Below are positions 1 to 9,360 of a stretch of DNA of 13,491 bases, piece by piece. The stretch is from positions 444,902-458,392 of the forward strand of contig NW_019091524.1 in NCBI RefSeq assembly GCF_001949145.1, written 5' to 3'. A program made the position numbers and the translations under genes. The DNA is from Acanthaster planci. Taxonomy: Eukaryota; Echinodermata; Asteroidea; Valvatida; Acanthasteridae. The notes beneath the pieces are model-generated. The model saw nothing but the letters and a program-made list of their open reading frames with translations. It made no database searches and was not told the origin of the DNA. Position 1 is the first letter of the stretch. Every line of letters begins with the position of its first letter.

Positions 1-717
1 CTTATCATCTTGGCAATGTACATGTATCTGATGGGTATGGGCCCACTATCCACTCTAGCAAAACTGAATACCTGGTCATCCACAATTACATATCACTTGA
101 CACAAATACCTTGTGTTACATCCTTCAAGTACATTGTACCTAGGCGTAACCATCAACCGCACGCTGGACCACAGCAAGGAAGTTCACATGCGCCAAGGTA
201 TATGGCAAATCAATACTTTAATAATGGTAATACCTTCATTCCCACCACGTCAGTCTAGAAGTAAAAAGATACAGCTCGCTGGGGCACTGATTGTGTCCAG
301 GGTGATGTATGGAGCTGCCACTCTGTCATTGAAAGCACCTGACATCAACCACCTGAACAGCTCCGGCTGCACCATCTGGCAAAATCTGCTCAACATCAAG
401 CTGCTAGATCATGTGACCAATGAAAGACTCTTGGAGATGATTGGAGACAGATGATGCTTCAGTAGTTGTGTCATACTTCAACAAAAGGCAGAATGGGTAG
501 CTAGGGCCATACGGTCTAGCAAGGCAACATAGCAACAGCTGTACTGAATGGAATGCATCGGGGTGTCAGCGCCCCGTTTGGCTGACAAAAGACATGTTGG
601 GTTGACAACATCCGTATCTGGTCAGGGTGCAGTATCACCGAGCTAAAAACAGCAGCACTGGAAAGACGGGATGTGATGCAAGCAGCACCTGCTACACCTG
701 CTGTGTATAATTTTTAA
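1..717 (+). pseudogene. Decayed non-LTR retrotransposon ORF2: end of RT domain and C-terminal tail
   Basis: This is the 3' part of a LINE ORF2, whose product would copy element RNA into DNA at the insertion site. Pieces lie in different frames, so it is a pseudogene. SKTEYLVI (from about 54) matches the segment after the RT catalytic core. YLGVTINRTLDHSKEV (about 134-185) is the well-known YLGV block. IQLAGALIVSRVMYGAATLSL followed by DHVTNERLLEMIG (about 270-446) matches the RT connection region, usually read as LLYGAETW...DHVTNEE. CWVDNIRIWSGCSITEL (595-645) is the C-terminal motif of this LINE group, and the frame closes with TAA at 715-717. The upstream catalytic YxDD motif lies outside the window or is lost. 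At least two frameshifts separate the blocks. The clade cannot be fixed by eye. Confidence 0.82.
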
Positions 718-734
718 AATTTGATTTGCGTGTT

Positions 735-771
735 TAGTGTTCCTGAAAGTAACATTTCGGATCAACATATA
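735..771 (+). repeat. Dispersed 37-bp repeat, copy A
   Basis: This block starts TAGTGTTCCTGA and ends TCAACATATA. A second copy lies at 981-1017 in the same orientation, with 32 of 37 positions identical by my count. The similarity also runs a little upstream (AAAATTT..ATTT). It lies just after the LINE stop codon, so it could belong to the element's 3' untranslated region or to a separate local duplication. Confidence 0.7.
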
Positions 772-980
772 AACCAATAGCTCAACATATTGTGAGCATC
801 AATGCTGATTACATCATAATTATTGCATTGGCGATAAAGTGTTAGGAGGAGACCACGGACAAACTATGCCTTTGTTGATGACAAGGAGCATTGAGAGAAG
901 AGGACAACCTATAGATCAATTTAGCTGGAATAGGGCTGAGTGAACTAAGAAGATGGAATCTACCAAAATTTCATTTAAAT

Positions 981-1017
981 TAGTGTTCCTGAGAATAACA
1001 GTTTGGTTCAACATATA
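981..1017 (+). repeat. Dispersed 37-bp repeat, copy B
   Basis: This is the second, diverged copy of the block at 735-771, 246 bp downstream in direct orientation. It is followed 16 bp later by the 27-bp tandem duplication. No coding potential is visible. Confidence 0.7.
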
Positions 1018-1033
1018 ATTACCTGTTCATCGA

Positions 1034-1087
1034 AAAGATGACTAATTACTTTAATAGCTCAAAGATGACTAATTACTTTAATAGCTC
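1034..1087 (+). repeat. Perfect 27-bp tandem duplication
   Basis: Two adjacent 27-bp units, 1034-1060 and 1061-1087, are identical by inspection. Each begins AAAGATGACTAATTAC and ends AATAGCTC. Perfect identity inside otherwise decayed sequence suggests a recent duplication, or an assembly artefact. Confidence 0.92.
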
Positions 1088-1099
1088 AGAGCAAATAAA

Positions 1100-1980
1100 T
1101 GTGAAATTTCAACACGCAAAGGGATAGTTATGTGCATGTACAATCTAGACAAACAGTTTGTCTACCTTCTTTTTATAATCTGGAAAAGGCCGGTGTTTTC
1201 CAATGTATCTGTCAAAAACCATCATTAAAATACCTCTTTTTAAAGTCTTTCACAATGTGTAGCTCCAAAATTCAGAATGACTTTTCTTCCCCAAATTTTG
1301 TTTCAAAAACAATTTTTGTATGAAAGTAGAATGGTGGTAACGTATCTGTTAGGTTGTGAAAATACATTTTAGAAGGTTCAACTTCAAGCATTTATGTCTG
1401 AAAATATGGTTGAGTTCAAAATCAGTCCTGTTTTGTTCCATGTTCTGGAGGTAATAAACTTTACGATTTGGAGCAGATTTCATATATTCATTGAAGTTGA
1501 TATTTTGCGAAGTCCCAGTCCCAATTTTAACACTTTAGTGAAGAATGCACCTTAAAAGCCAACTGATGTCTATTTTGAGTATTTTGTAAATTATTTCTTT
1601 GACTTTTGCCACTTACGAGCTTAATATTTCTTTGACTTTTCCATTTGCTTTATTATTCAGTGCGTGGGGATGGGGCAAAGTCAAAGAGCAAGTGCGACTT
1701 CTGGCTTATTAAACACATTATGGGGGGAACAAATATCAAAAGTCTATCCATAGTCCAAAGATCTTTGCTTTTATTATGCGGTACTGTTTTTGAAGGGTTT
1801 TGCTGCTAATTGTTTTATAAAGAAGTGCACTAATTACTTCCTTTTTTACTTTTCTGTTTTATTTTTTGGGCATTTCTTGTTGCGTCCTTGCCCCCCTACA
1901 TTTGTAAAGATCAATACAGCAGAAACAACATCATAGATTTCACACTTTTATTGTTAAAATACAAAAAGGGACAATTATTC
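1100..1980. other. AT-rich stretch with no recognisable gene
   Basis: I see only short, unconvincing open frames here and no protein motif. A 16-bp direct repeat (TATTTCTTTGACTTTT) occurs at 1592-1607 and 1625-1640, and a partial reverse complement (CAAAGTCAAAGAG) lies near 1676. These could form a weak hairpin. No promoter or RNA gene could be supported. Confidence 0.5.
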
Positions 1981-2060
1981 AATCTGAAGAAAAATAAAGA
2001 TATGGTAACTTTGAAGGAAAAAGCATTGCAGGGTTCTCCGCACGTACAAACCTGCATATT

Positions 2061-2155
2061 GGCCGGATACATGCAAGTACATTTTTTCCTCGATCACTGC
2101 CGATACGCCGAAAAATGCCTGATTATACTCATTTTTTGTCCCCGATACGCACAGT
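2061..2155. repeat. Degenerate ~40-bp repeat around a CCGATAC/GTATCGG motif
   Basis: GATAC occurs at 2066, 2102 and 2144, each time within a C/GCCGATAC-like context. The last two copies are preceded by a run of ATTTTTT at a similar distance. Spacing is 36 and 42 bp. Both strands are fairly open here; the - strand reads EGPKILCVSGTKNEY and SGQYAGLYVRR. I cannot match this to a known protein and treat it as a decayed tandem repeat or transposon fragment. Confidence 0.35.
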
Positions 2156-3194
2156 ATTTTTGGGCCTTCCATTACTGTAATTACACAGCAAGTAGGCTGA
2201 AGGATTTCTTGGTAAAGGTCCATCTCAAGCTCAATGCAGCTGGACGAAGTACAGCAGTAGGACTATAAAATTTCGCATAGCATACATACATGTACATGTA
2301 CAAGTGCACATGTGTGTACGTGCTAGACATGAACAACCCAACACATTGCACAGTATTCAACGGCCACGTACAGTGCACTCACGCCCATAAAATCCTTACC
2401 CTCGTAGTCTGTTCCATTCATAGTCCATTCGTGCGCACTACCTACCGCACGCAAAGCTAAAGATGCCTCAAGCACAATCTGAGACTTCTTGTATGGGGAA
2501 CACGATGCTATGCTACACCATTTACAGTGCTTGCTGCATCGACCCCATTCCCTTCATCAACATGGCATTTGTGGCAGTATACATGTACAGACCTGCCAAC
2601 CTTTAGAATTGCAAAAGTGTATTCAAAGGTTCAAAAATGTGTATTTTTCAATAAAAATGTGCAATTTCCCAAACAACAGGCAAGACAAACTTACAAGTAC
2701 CTTTGCGTGACTACATACTATTTGAACTTTAATACTTACTCGTGCAGGCTTAAATGGACCTTACAATTTCCTAGTGTTGCTCACAGCAGTTGCTTTCTTG
2801 CATTTACGCAACAGTTCATTTTAGTGTGCACGTTGCTGCCATGGCCTGGCTGTGGCTTGGGTGTATATTTTGTATGTGAGAGAGTCTGACAGGACTGCAG
2901 TGCGGTGGGTTGCATTCTTCGCTTCAGCGATGTCGCGTTGTTCACTGCTTTCGCGATACTGAAGTCAGAACTACAAAAAGTGCAGCAAGCGCAATGTTCA
3001 CCTCTCTGGGAAGGTAATACGAATTCAAATTTCTCTGTATATTCCCTTTTGAAAGATTGCTTCTATTTCTGAGTGTCTTTTTAAGAAGTTGAAGCCATCT
3101 TCATTCACGCAATTTTACGGTTACGTCGGGAAAATATTTTGCATGCACACGAATGTACATTCCATAATGCATGCCGATCCGTTTGGTATGCGAC

Positions 3195-3255
3195 GTTCCG
3201 ATTGGTTGATACCTGTGCTACCAGGGGCATGTGTACATTGCGTACACCAATCACG
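3195..3255. promoter_or_regulatory. Inverted CCAAT-box pair (weak)
   Basis: GATTGG near 3198 and CCAATC near 3247 form an inverted pair about 45 bp apart, in a stretch slightly richer in CpG than its surroundings. CCAAT boxes bind NF-Y in animal promoters. No TATA box, initiator or downstream coding exon was found, so this is only a suggestion. Confidence 0.2.
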
Positions 3256-3829
3256 AACGCTGTACTTTATGAGTTTGTGATATCGAACCATGTGACATAT
3301 GGCTTAGTCTTGCTTGCAGCCGCTTTAGCTATTTTAGCTTAGATTTCACACAGCGCCCTCTTTTTTTTGTCCGTGACAAAATTATCAAAATCCGTATTTT
3401 AAGGTGATAAAAACGTACAGTTGTATTTTCATCAATTTTTTGTACAAAATACGCTAAATCGTACTAGTTAGCACATCTGCATGTATGATGAACGCACCTG
3501 TGACAGGAATGGTATTACTCATGTGGTGTCATGTTATCTAGAGGAATTGCGCAACGTGAACTGAATCTGCTTGCCCGAAAGTACCCAGATACCGAAACCT
3601 CAGCAATTACATAATTCAGAGCACTGATAATATATTATATTTTTGTCTATATTCTGATCACGGTGCTGCGCAGCCCTTTCATATTGCTTCGGTTTACACT
3701 TCGACACTAGTTCCCCTGTTCTATTCACTTTAAGATACTAGGTGACAGGACCATGACAGAACCAGTCAATGTGCAACGTGAGCCGCGCCAGGTCAGAGCA
3801 CGCAGACATGACAGAAAAAGTAAAGTCAA

Positions 3830-3855
3830 AGATTGGTTCTTTTTTAAGCCAATCG
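3830..3855. promoter_or_regulatory. Second inverted CCAAT-box pair (weak)
   Basis: GATTGG and CCAATC face each other across about 14 bp, separated by a T-rich run, and can form a short stem. It lies in a local GC-richer patch (3740-3870). It may be an NF-Y-type promoter element or simply a hairpin. Confidence 0.2.
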
Positions 3856-5355
3856 TGTCAGCGGGCAGGAATGGCTAATTGAAACTGCCACCTTTGAAGT
3901 AGACACTTGTGGAATTATCTCAGGTCAAATTGCGTTTCATTTCACTACATTTTACCACAAGAGTGAGGTCTTATGAACAAGTCATGTACAAGTCTTTTGC
4001 CTGCTTAACTTGTATGTTAGTTTACGTCTATGTCACATTTAACATGTTTTTACATTACCATCCCTATAATGGTATGGTCCTAGCTGCCCCAGAGGCAACA
4101 TGGCAGCTGATTTCTGAGCTACATGCATTTGAAGGAGGTGATTTCAGCAAAATTAAAATGGCAATTTTCCAGCGTCTAACCTGTTGAGGTTTAGTCAAAA
4201 CATCCTTCCGACAAACACTTTACGGTCGAGTACCACTTTTTTGTTTTTTAACATGTTTTGGAGGTGTTGAGGCTGTGTTGACGGTCTGTTGCATGTTGAC
4301 AGTGCAGTGTGACCCTACCCTTACGTTAGGTACATGTACGTATGTGCTACAGTAGCAAAACAATGTTCACTCTAGAAGGCTCTACAGCAAAGTGCCTCAC
4401 TTTTTAATCTCTCGAGCAGCTACCCCACACCCAACAAAAGAGGGTGGTGTAAGGCTAAAGCTTCACATTATTTTTGGTCGCATGCAGGGCAAAGACAAGT
4501 CTATTCAGATCGCTTGCACGGGTGCAGCATAGATTTCGACAGCACACGATAGCCAAGAGAATGTTAGAAGAAGAATGCAGTGGTAGAGGGCGATCTACAC
4601 AGCATCACTACAAGATTTCATTCAGTGCATGTACATGAAAAACAGTAGAGGGAACAGGTGATTCACGCCAGTCGACCAATCATGCTCAATACGTCACAGA
4701 AAAGAGAAAATGGCACGGGAGAAGTGGAGAGATCAGGTGACGTAACTGGGTCAACTGGTCACCAAAAAAGTGGTTGAACACACTGACAGCAATGGTCAGA
4801 ACCTCATCAGTCTCAGGGTTACCTTAGAAGGCCTATATTCAAAGTATATGTACATGTATACAATACTTGTAATGCAAGTGTACATTGTCAAACTGCATTA
4901 GGTTTACCTTTGACCTTAGGTGCATGATTTATTCATTAGTCTGTAGGCATTGCCTATCAAGGCACCAGTTCTCCGACTGCATGTTCAAAAAGTATACTTA
5001 TCTAGGTCACAGTAAGTGCATCAATCAATCACACACATTTATTTCCTCCCGTGGCAGAAATAATAATAATAAAAAATAAGACAAGTCTAAAGGACATATA
5101 TATGCCAGAAGAGGTGGCAACACCTTAAAAGCAAAGCTTGTGTTAGGCATGCCCTTAAACAAAACATACATACACATACATGTACTAATATAAGAAACAA
5201 CAAATAATTGTAGCTCTAAGCAATTATTGAGTAATTGATGAAGATGGACTATGAAAAGAAAAGGTTAATTTTCATGGCTACGAAAATGATCAGAAGTTGT
5301 CGTTGTAACAATGAAAATTATATTGCTTTACATGAGAAAGATCTTAAGTTGCCAC

Positions 5356-5709
5356 TTAAAGATGGTACTCGTTTGTATATGATCTTGAAAATCTTAGTGA
5401 GGATGGTAGAGCATTCAAAAGTTTGGGACCAGAGCATTTCATGTTAAATTGACAGGCAGAAGCTCTGTGTTGCGGTATCTCAAAATGACGGTCGGTTGAC
5501 GAACGAGTGTTGTATTTATACAAGCCACAGTTAAATACAAACATGTTTGGATCTGTTAAGGGCATCAAATTATTTTTAAACTTATACATAAGTAACGCTT
5601 GCTGATATTTGTTTAAGTTTGTAATTCTTAAGTATTTGAGCTCACGTAACAGGGGTTGACTGTGGGCCCTATAAGGCGAATTTGTGATAATATAAACTTG
5701 ACCCCTCAT
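5356..5709 (-). pseudogene. C-terminal fragment of a CR1/L2-type non-LTR retrotransposon ORF2
   Basis: This single open frame of about 117 codons corresponds to the region after the RT domain of CR1/L2/Rex-like ORF2 proteins. Recognisable blocks, in order, are IITNSPYRAHSQPLLRELKY (usual form IITxSPYRAHTxPLF), LNKYQQALLMYKFKNNLMP (usual form LYKYxLxxFMYKxxNNLLP), YNTRSSTDRHFEIP (the conserved YNTR block) and CSGPKLLNALPSSLRFS (usual form GPKLWNSLPxxIR). The usual W after the second L is missing. The frame closes at a stop near 5356, close to where such proteins normally end. The upstream RT domain is absent: similarity stops at about 5700, inside the left arm of a 40-bp inverted repeat. Compared with the other retroelements here it is little frameshifted, so it may be younger. 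Its reverse strand gives a spurious open frame at 5235-5447. Confidence 0.85.
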
Positions 5710-5853
5710 CGTCTCGACGGCTGTTCCATGTCAAGAAATATGTAATACACGGACTGAGCGATAAGATACATGTACCAATGGGCTCTTCCAAAACTTTGGC
5801 AGCAGTTTAGATGTCTTGACATGGAACAGCCGTCGAGACGATGAGAGGTCAAG
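5697..5853. repeat. Near-perfect 40-bp inverted repeat with a 77-bp loop
   Basis: The left arm 5697-5736 and right arm 5814-5853 are reverse complements at 39 of 40 positions by my count. The arms contain CATCGTCTCGACGGCTG and its complement. The 77-bp spacer (5737-5813) is unrelated AT-rich DNA with one TACATGTA. The left arm overlaps the 5' breakpoint of the LINE fragment on the - strand. No clear target-site duplication is visible. It could be a small fold-back element, or the scar of a template switch at the LINE truncation point. A transcript would form a strong hairpin. Confidence 0.9.
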
Positions 5854-6640
5854 TGACGTACATGTAATGTTCAACGACCTTATTTTAAAGATGGCGACTA
5901 AGAGAGCGAGCCTGTTAGATTGAGTGGATAAAGGCAAAAAGATTGGAAAATACTTGAATAACGTGAGTGAAATCATTCAATTTAGAAAGCGGAAAGGTCA
6001 AGGATCATGTCCGTGTGCAAAAGAAATTGCACCCACGATGATAAATGGGTGCGCCGAAATGTTCTGTACGCCAACACGAAATTGCGTATACGGATGTGTG
6101 GCTAAGGATGGATCGGGAGTGAGAGTCCGTGCCACACTAGTGGGGCTAGGGCTTATTGGCAGTAGCGCAGAAACTGCAATACTCATTCTAAATGGCAATG
6201 ATTCCTAAGAAGAGTAGACTGTAGATGCCAGAAAAAGTATCAACAATGTTGACATCGTTGTCAAAAATACAAGTATAATGCACCTGCTTTTACTTTTAGT
6301 TTTACTTCCACGTGTTTGGATGATGAAATGTCAAAGGCCAGCTGTGTACAGTTAATGCGTATACATGTACATGTATATAGTACAGTCATACAACGTATGA
6401 TGTGTAGGCCCATAGAGCTACAAACCCATGTAGACCACGTACTTGTACAAATATACATGTACATGTAAATTGTACATAATGCATGTGTTTTGCTTGAGCA
6501 AACCATGACGGACAGGGATTTCTGTTGTACATTTGAGCATGTTTTCCTTCCTCCATGATTTGAGCAAAATGTATACAGCAAATAATTTGTCTGGGTAAAG
6601 TAATAGGCTCAACGACATCTACGATCTTTGTGGAGATAGA
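5854..6640. other. Unassigned stretch with TACATGTA clusters
   Basis: There is no convincing gene. AAGATGGCG at 5888-5896 resembles a YY1 core, but the ATG in it opens only a ten-codon frame. The + strand frame at 5924-6208 reads a short Cys-containing segment (CAEMFCTPTRNCVYGC) that I cannot place in a family. Tandem TACATGTACATGTA blocks occur at 6362-6375 and 6454-6467. Confidence 0.4.
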
Positions 6641-6648
6641 CAACTTAC

Positions 6649-6832
6649 CCCAGGAAGACAGGTTTTGACGGAGAATATACTCGATTTTAAGATTTTTCAG
6701 GCAATGGCCTAGTGGCTGTGCGTGAACATCTTCTAGAAAACTTTCCATTAGCTCTAGTTCTCGATGGATATCTCGCAGTGCAGTTAGAATGACGTCACTG
6801 ATTCTTGATTCTTCTGACTGGTCAATTGGTGG
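6649..6832 (-). CDS. Candidate internal exon of an unidentified host gene
   Basis: The - strand is open from 6832 down to 6649 and reads as a protein-like helical segment, with blocks ISDVILTALRDIHRELELM, ESFLEDVHAQPLGHCLKNL and KIEYILRQNLSSWG. It ends at a strong consensus splice donor, G|GTAAGT, with GT at 6648-6647. Composition after the donor changes and no longer looks coding. Upstream, an in-frame TAG (6835-6833) sits at a possible acceptor: a pyrimidine-rich run (TTTTTGTCCTTTG) precedes AG at 6834-6833, and alternative acceptors exist near 6818 and 6814. It could also be a first exon starting at the ATG at 6748. I do not recognise the family. No flanking exon was found, so the frame may be chance or a relic. 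Confidence 0.3.
6790..6797. promoter_or_regulatory. Consensus CRE palindrome TGACGTCA
   Basis: This is a perfect 8-bp CREB/ATF site, with an inverted CCAAT motif (ATTGG) about 30 bp away at 6825-6829. If the - strand ATG at 6748 were a first exon, this would sit as a proximal promoter element. If the exon is internal, as I think more likely, the site is inside coding sequence and probably coincidental. Confidence 0.25.
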
Positions 6833-6839
6833 CTATTCC

Positions 6840-7490
6840 ACTCGAAATTCAAAGGACAAAAATAGTGTTATCGTCTATGTGGAAAATCTGAATTATTGAC
6901 TAAACTCTTACCACATCAAATGTGCCTGAAATTTAACTGTTTATACGCTGTGAATATCTCCAACACTGTACCGAGAAGGTTTCAGTTGTATTTATCAAGC
7001 TGCAGCAAAAAAAGAGGAAAAAGTTCACATCCCTGTACGAACTGAATGCAGAGTTGAAGCTTCATGCCGGCCTCGGCAGACGTGGGTGCGTGAGTCACCC
7101 GTACCGCGTGACAGGCTTACGAGCCAATCTACTTGCAAGAAAGTTAAGGCCTAATGAATTATTCACAATAACGCATGCGTACTGACTCCAACTAGCCAGG
7201 TGGCCTTAAAATGGTTTTTGACGTGACTCGGGCAGGTGCACCCCAAAAGTACGAAAGCCCATTAATGCCATGGCAAGTATGTATTCATAATTCGTTATTA
7301 CGGATTATTTTTTCATTTCACTTTATGGGATGCATACAAATTACAGCCAAGAAAGTTACATATATCTAGGCTGAAGAGATAGTTTCGTAAAGAAGTGATG
7401 AAAGGTTTCAAAGAAGGTTCCAGACAAAGGTCCCAAATGCCACTAGAGAGTGGGTTAAAGTACCTGGAAAAGAAGATGAACAGAGAAAAT
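6840..7490. other. Unassigned stretch
   Basis: Mostly AT-rich, with a GC-richer island at about 7060-7260. A short + strand open frame near 7010-7095 (ELNAELKLHAGLGRRGC) lies between a CAG and a GTGAGT and could mimic a small exon, but I cannot identify it. A single outlying copy of the GGATTA minisatellite core lies at 7300-7307. Confidence 0.35.
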
Positions 7491-7498
7491 TTGTTATT

Positions 7499-7719
7499 AC
7501 GGATTACTATAACTCGTGATTACGGATTATTTCATTATGACGGGTTATTAATTTGATATAACTTATAATTTAATTCATAATTACGGATTATTTAAATCGT
7601 AATTAAAGATTATTAAATCATTATTACGGATTATTAATTCACTATTACGGATTATTTATTTTGTGTACACGGATTATTTATTTTGAAATTACGGATTATT
7701 AATTCGTTATTACGGATTA
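7499..7719. repeat. Minisatellite of 21-22 bp period with ATTACGGATTATT core
   Basis: ACGGATTA or a one- to two-base variant begins at 7499, 7522, 7540, 7583, 7605, 7626, 7647, 7669, 7691 and 7712. The last six are spaced 21-22 bp apart, and the 7540-7583 gap equals two periods. The units are AT-rich and diverged between cores, while the core itself is well kept. GGATTA is the reverse complement of TAATCC, the binding site of K50 homeodomains (Otx, Pitx, Goosecoid, Bicoid). Whether that is functional is not shown by the sequence. Confidence 0.88.
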
Positions 7720-7739
7720 TTTATTTGCTTTCGGGTCAT

Positions 7740-9360
7740 AGTGTTTAAGTATACTTTTGTCAACCCTGGCCAGCTTGGAATGGGCTGTTCTTGTTATTTG
7801 TAATGTCCTTTTGCTTAGTCCATTGATTTTTATGTTTGTTGAATATTGTCCTACCAGTAGGCCTATCTGTTCTGAATGGCAGAATGAATAATAATAATAA
7901 CAATAATGTTATCAATGTGACATTTACTCAGTTGACAGGTTTAGAAAAAAAGACCAATCAGTCACTCATTTGGAAATGTGTTGGAGGTGCCCTCAACATA
8001 CGAAAGTTTTGTTGATTAGCGATGTTAATTTAACGAATTCTTACAAAGTGGGGGTTGGGTGATGGTCATTGTATAGATTAGGACATCGCCACAGGAAAAC
8101 AATGTACACTACTTGTTGCAGTTTTGTGATTCGAAATCTTTAATTTTGTGGTTTATTTTTGCAAAAATACATTTACAGATTATTGCTAATATGGCTGTTG
8201 ATAAAAGCAATACTGTGTTCACCACTGTTTATTAAGTTTTTACATGCCTTTAATCGTTAGCTAGGTCCTTTGATTTTAACCCCAGAAGGTATCAAAAATT
8301 TTATCGTACCATTGTGAGATACATGTATTTTTTCTTTTGTTGCATCCCAAAACGTTGATGATCTGAGTTGTACAAGTGTCAAATAAGGAGCAATTTTACC
8401 GTAAATGGTTTCTCATAATAAAACTGGGGTTTGTTTCAAAGATTCCAAACAGTAAAGCATAGATTAAAGTTAATTTTGAGAACATAAATTTCTTTTACAA
8501 TCCTATGTTATAAAATTGTCAAAAAATATAGGCATTGTCCAGTTCAACCATATACCTTCATTATGACTGTTTGCCTTAAAAACAGTGGCAAGTGCTTTGT
8601 TTAATTTAGCTAATTCAAAGTATACAGAGATCACCTAATGTCATTGCTACAAATACTAAATCACATACTTTGTACTAATCCTAACATTGCGGAAAGCGGT
8701 TAAGCATAATGATAACTGTTCCTATTCAAACGCTTTTTGAGGGAAAGGCGAAAGTATGTAGAAATCTACATATATATTCTTTCTGGTGATCTCCTAAATG
8801 TGCCTTGTGTTCAACAGAGATTTATTCTTACTGAAAGGTAGAATACCAATGTGGCTGTTTCATCTTACTCGTAATCAGCACTTTGCTTAACAAAATTGTT
8901 GGCATAATTATTTCTTTATTTGTCATCCAACAAACGTGTCAGTAAAAACACACAATAGGCTATATATTTTAATCATCAATTTCATATATATTACATTGAA
9001 GATGTTGGTTCTTTACAAGGGACCTTCAACCAACCTTGTGACATGAACGGTATGTGTGACAACCAGGTTGCATAATTTATTAACATAAATGAAAAAATGA
9101 GTGTTTCCAAAAATCCTGTCATAAGTGAGGTTGAGAAACCTTCCACAGTTATTTCATAATTTTGATTTAATACAACCATGTATTTTACTATTGTGTGCTT
9201 CCTAGTAGCTTCCCTTTGCAGCCTGGCCGGGAACGAATGGTCAAAAAGCACAACGCGACACTTTTCTGACAAAGCCACTTGGTCTTACGAATATAATGGT
9301 TTCACCCAATAAAAATGTAAAGGTCTTTCTTGAATTTCAGGCTATTCATGATGAAAGACA
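7740..9360. other. AT-rich stretch with no supported gene
   Basis: TAGGCCTA (7857-7864) and a (AAT)n run at about 7886-7908 look like the 3' tail of an old LINE or SINE. The rest is AT-rich with few long frames. A - strand frame at 8991-9278 (95 codons, no ATG start) contains a hydrophobic segment, GFLETLIFSFMLINYATW. I cannot relate it to any family and do not call it a gene. Confidence 0.45.
7877..7908. repeat. TGGCAGAA plus (AAT)n tail, possible retroposon 3' end
   Basis: TGGCAGAA is followed by a run of AAT/ATA triplets. The same eight bases precede an (AAT)n run at 5052-5077. Simple triplet tails of this kind end many CR1/RTE-type LINEs and their SINEs. The sequence further upstream of the two sites does not obviously align, so a shared family is only a possibility. 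Confidence 0.3.

Larger units (their letters stand above)
2156..5230. other. Long intergenic or intronic stretch without a supported gene
   Basis: Open frames here are short, overlap on both strands and mostly lack an ATG or a protein-like composition. TACATGTA octamers occur at 2287, 2293, 2580, 4331, 4851 and 5177. Paired CCAAT motifs are noted near 3.2 and 3.8 kb. A 41-codon basic open frame (ATG 3753, stop 3878) has a fair start context but no recognisable domain. A short (AAT)n run lies at 5059-5077. No RNA gene could be supported. Confidence 0.5.

Noticed and set aside
1888-2268. 126-codon open frame on the + strand
   Set aside because: It starts with TTG, has low-complexity composition and overlaps an equally open - strand frame. 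The shared openness reflects the repeat there, not a gene.
5235-5447. 70-codon + strand frame starting near 5235
   Set aside because: It is antisense to the well-supported LINE ORF2 C-terminus and its 3' flank; no independent motif.
5731-5976. - strand frame across the 40-bp inverted repeat
   Set aside because: It runs through both the loop and the right arm of the repeat and has no protein-like signature.
6261-6618. Overlapping - strand frames through the TACATGTA clusters
   Set aside because: They result from the palindromic simple repeat, which lacks stops; the only protein-like part is upstream of the splice donor at 6648.
8991-9278. 95-codon open frame on the - strand with a hydrophobic segment
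   Set aside because: It begins without an ATG, has a stop shortly upstream, lacks any recognisable motif or splice context, and is no longer than chance frames in AT-rich DNA.
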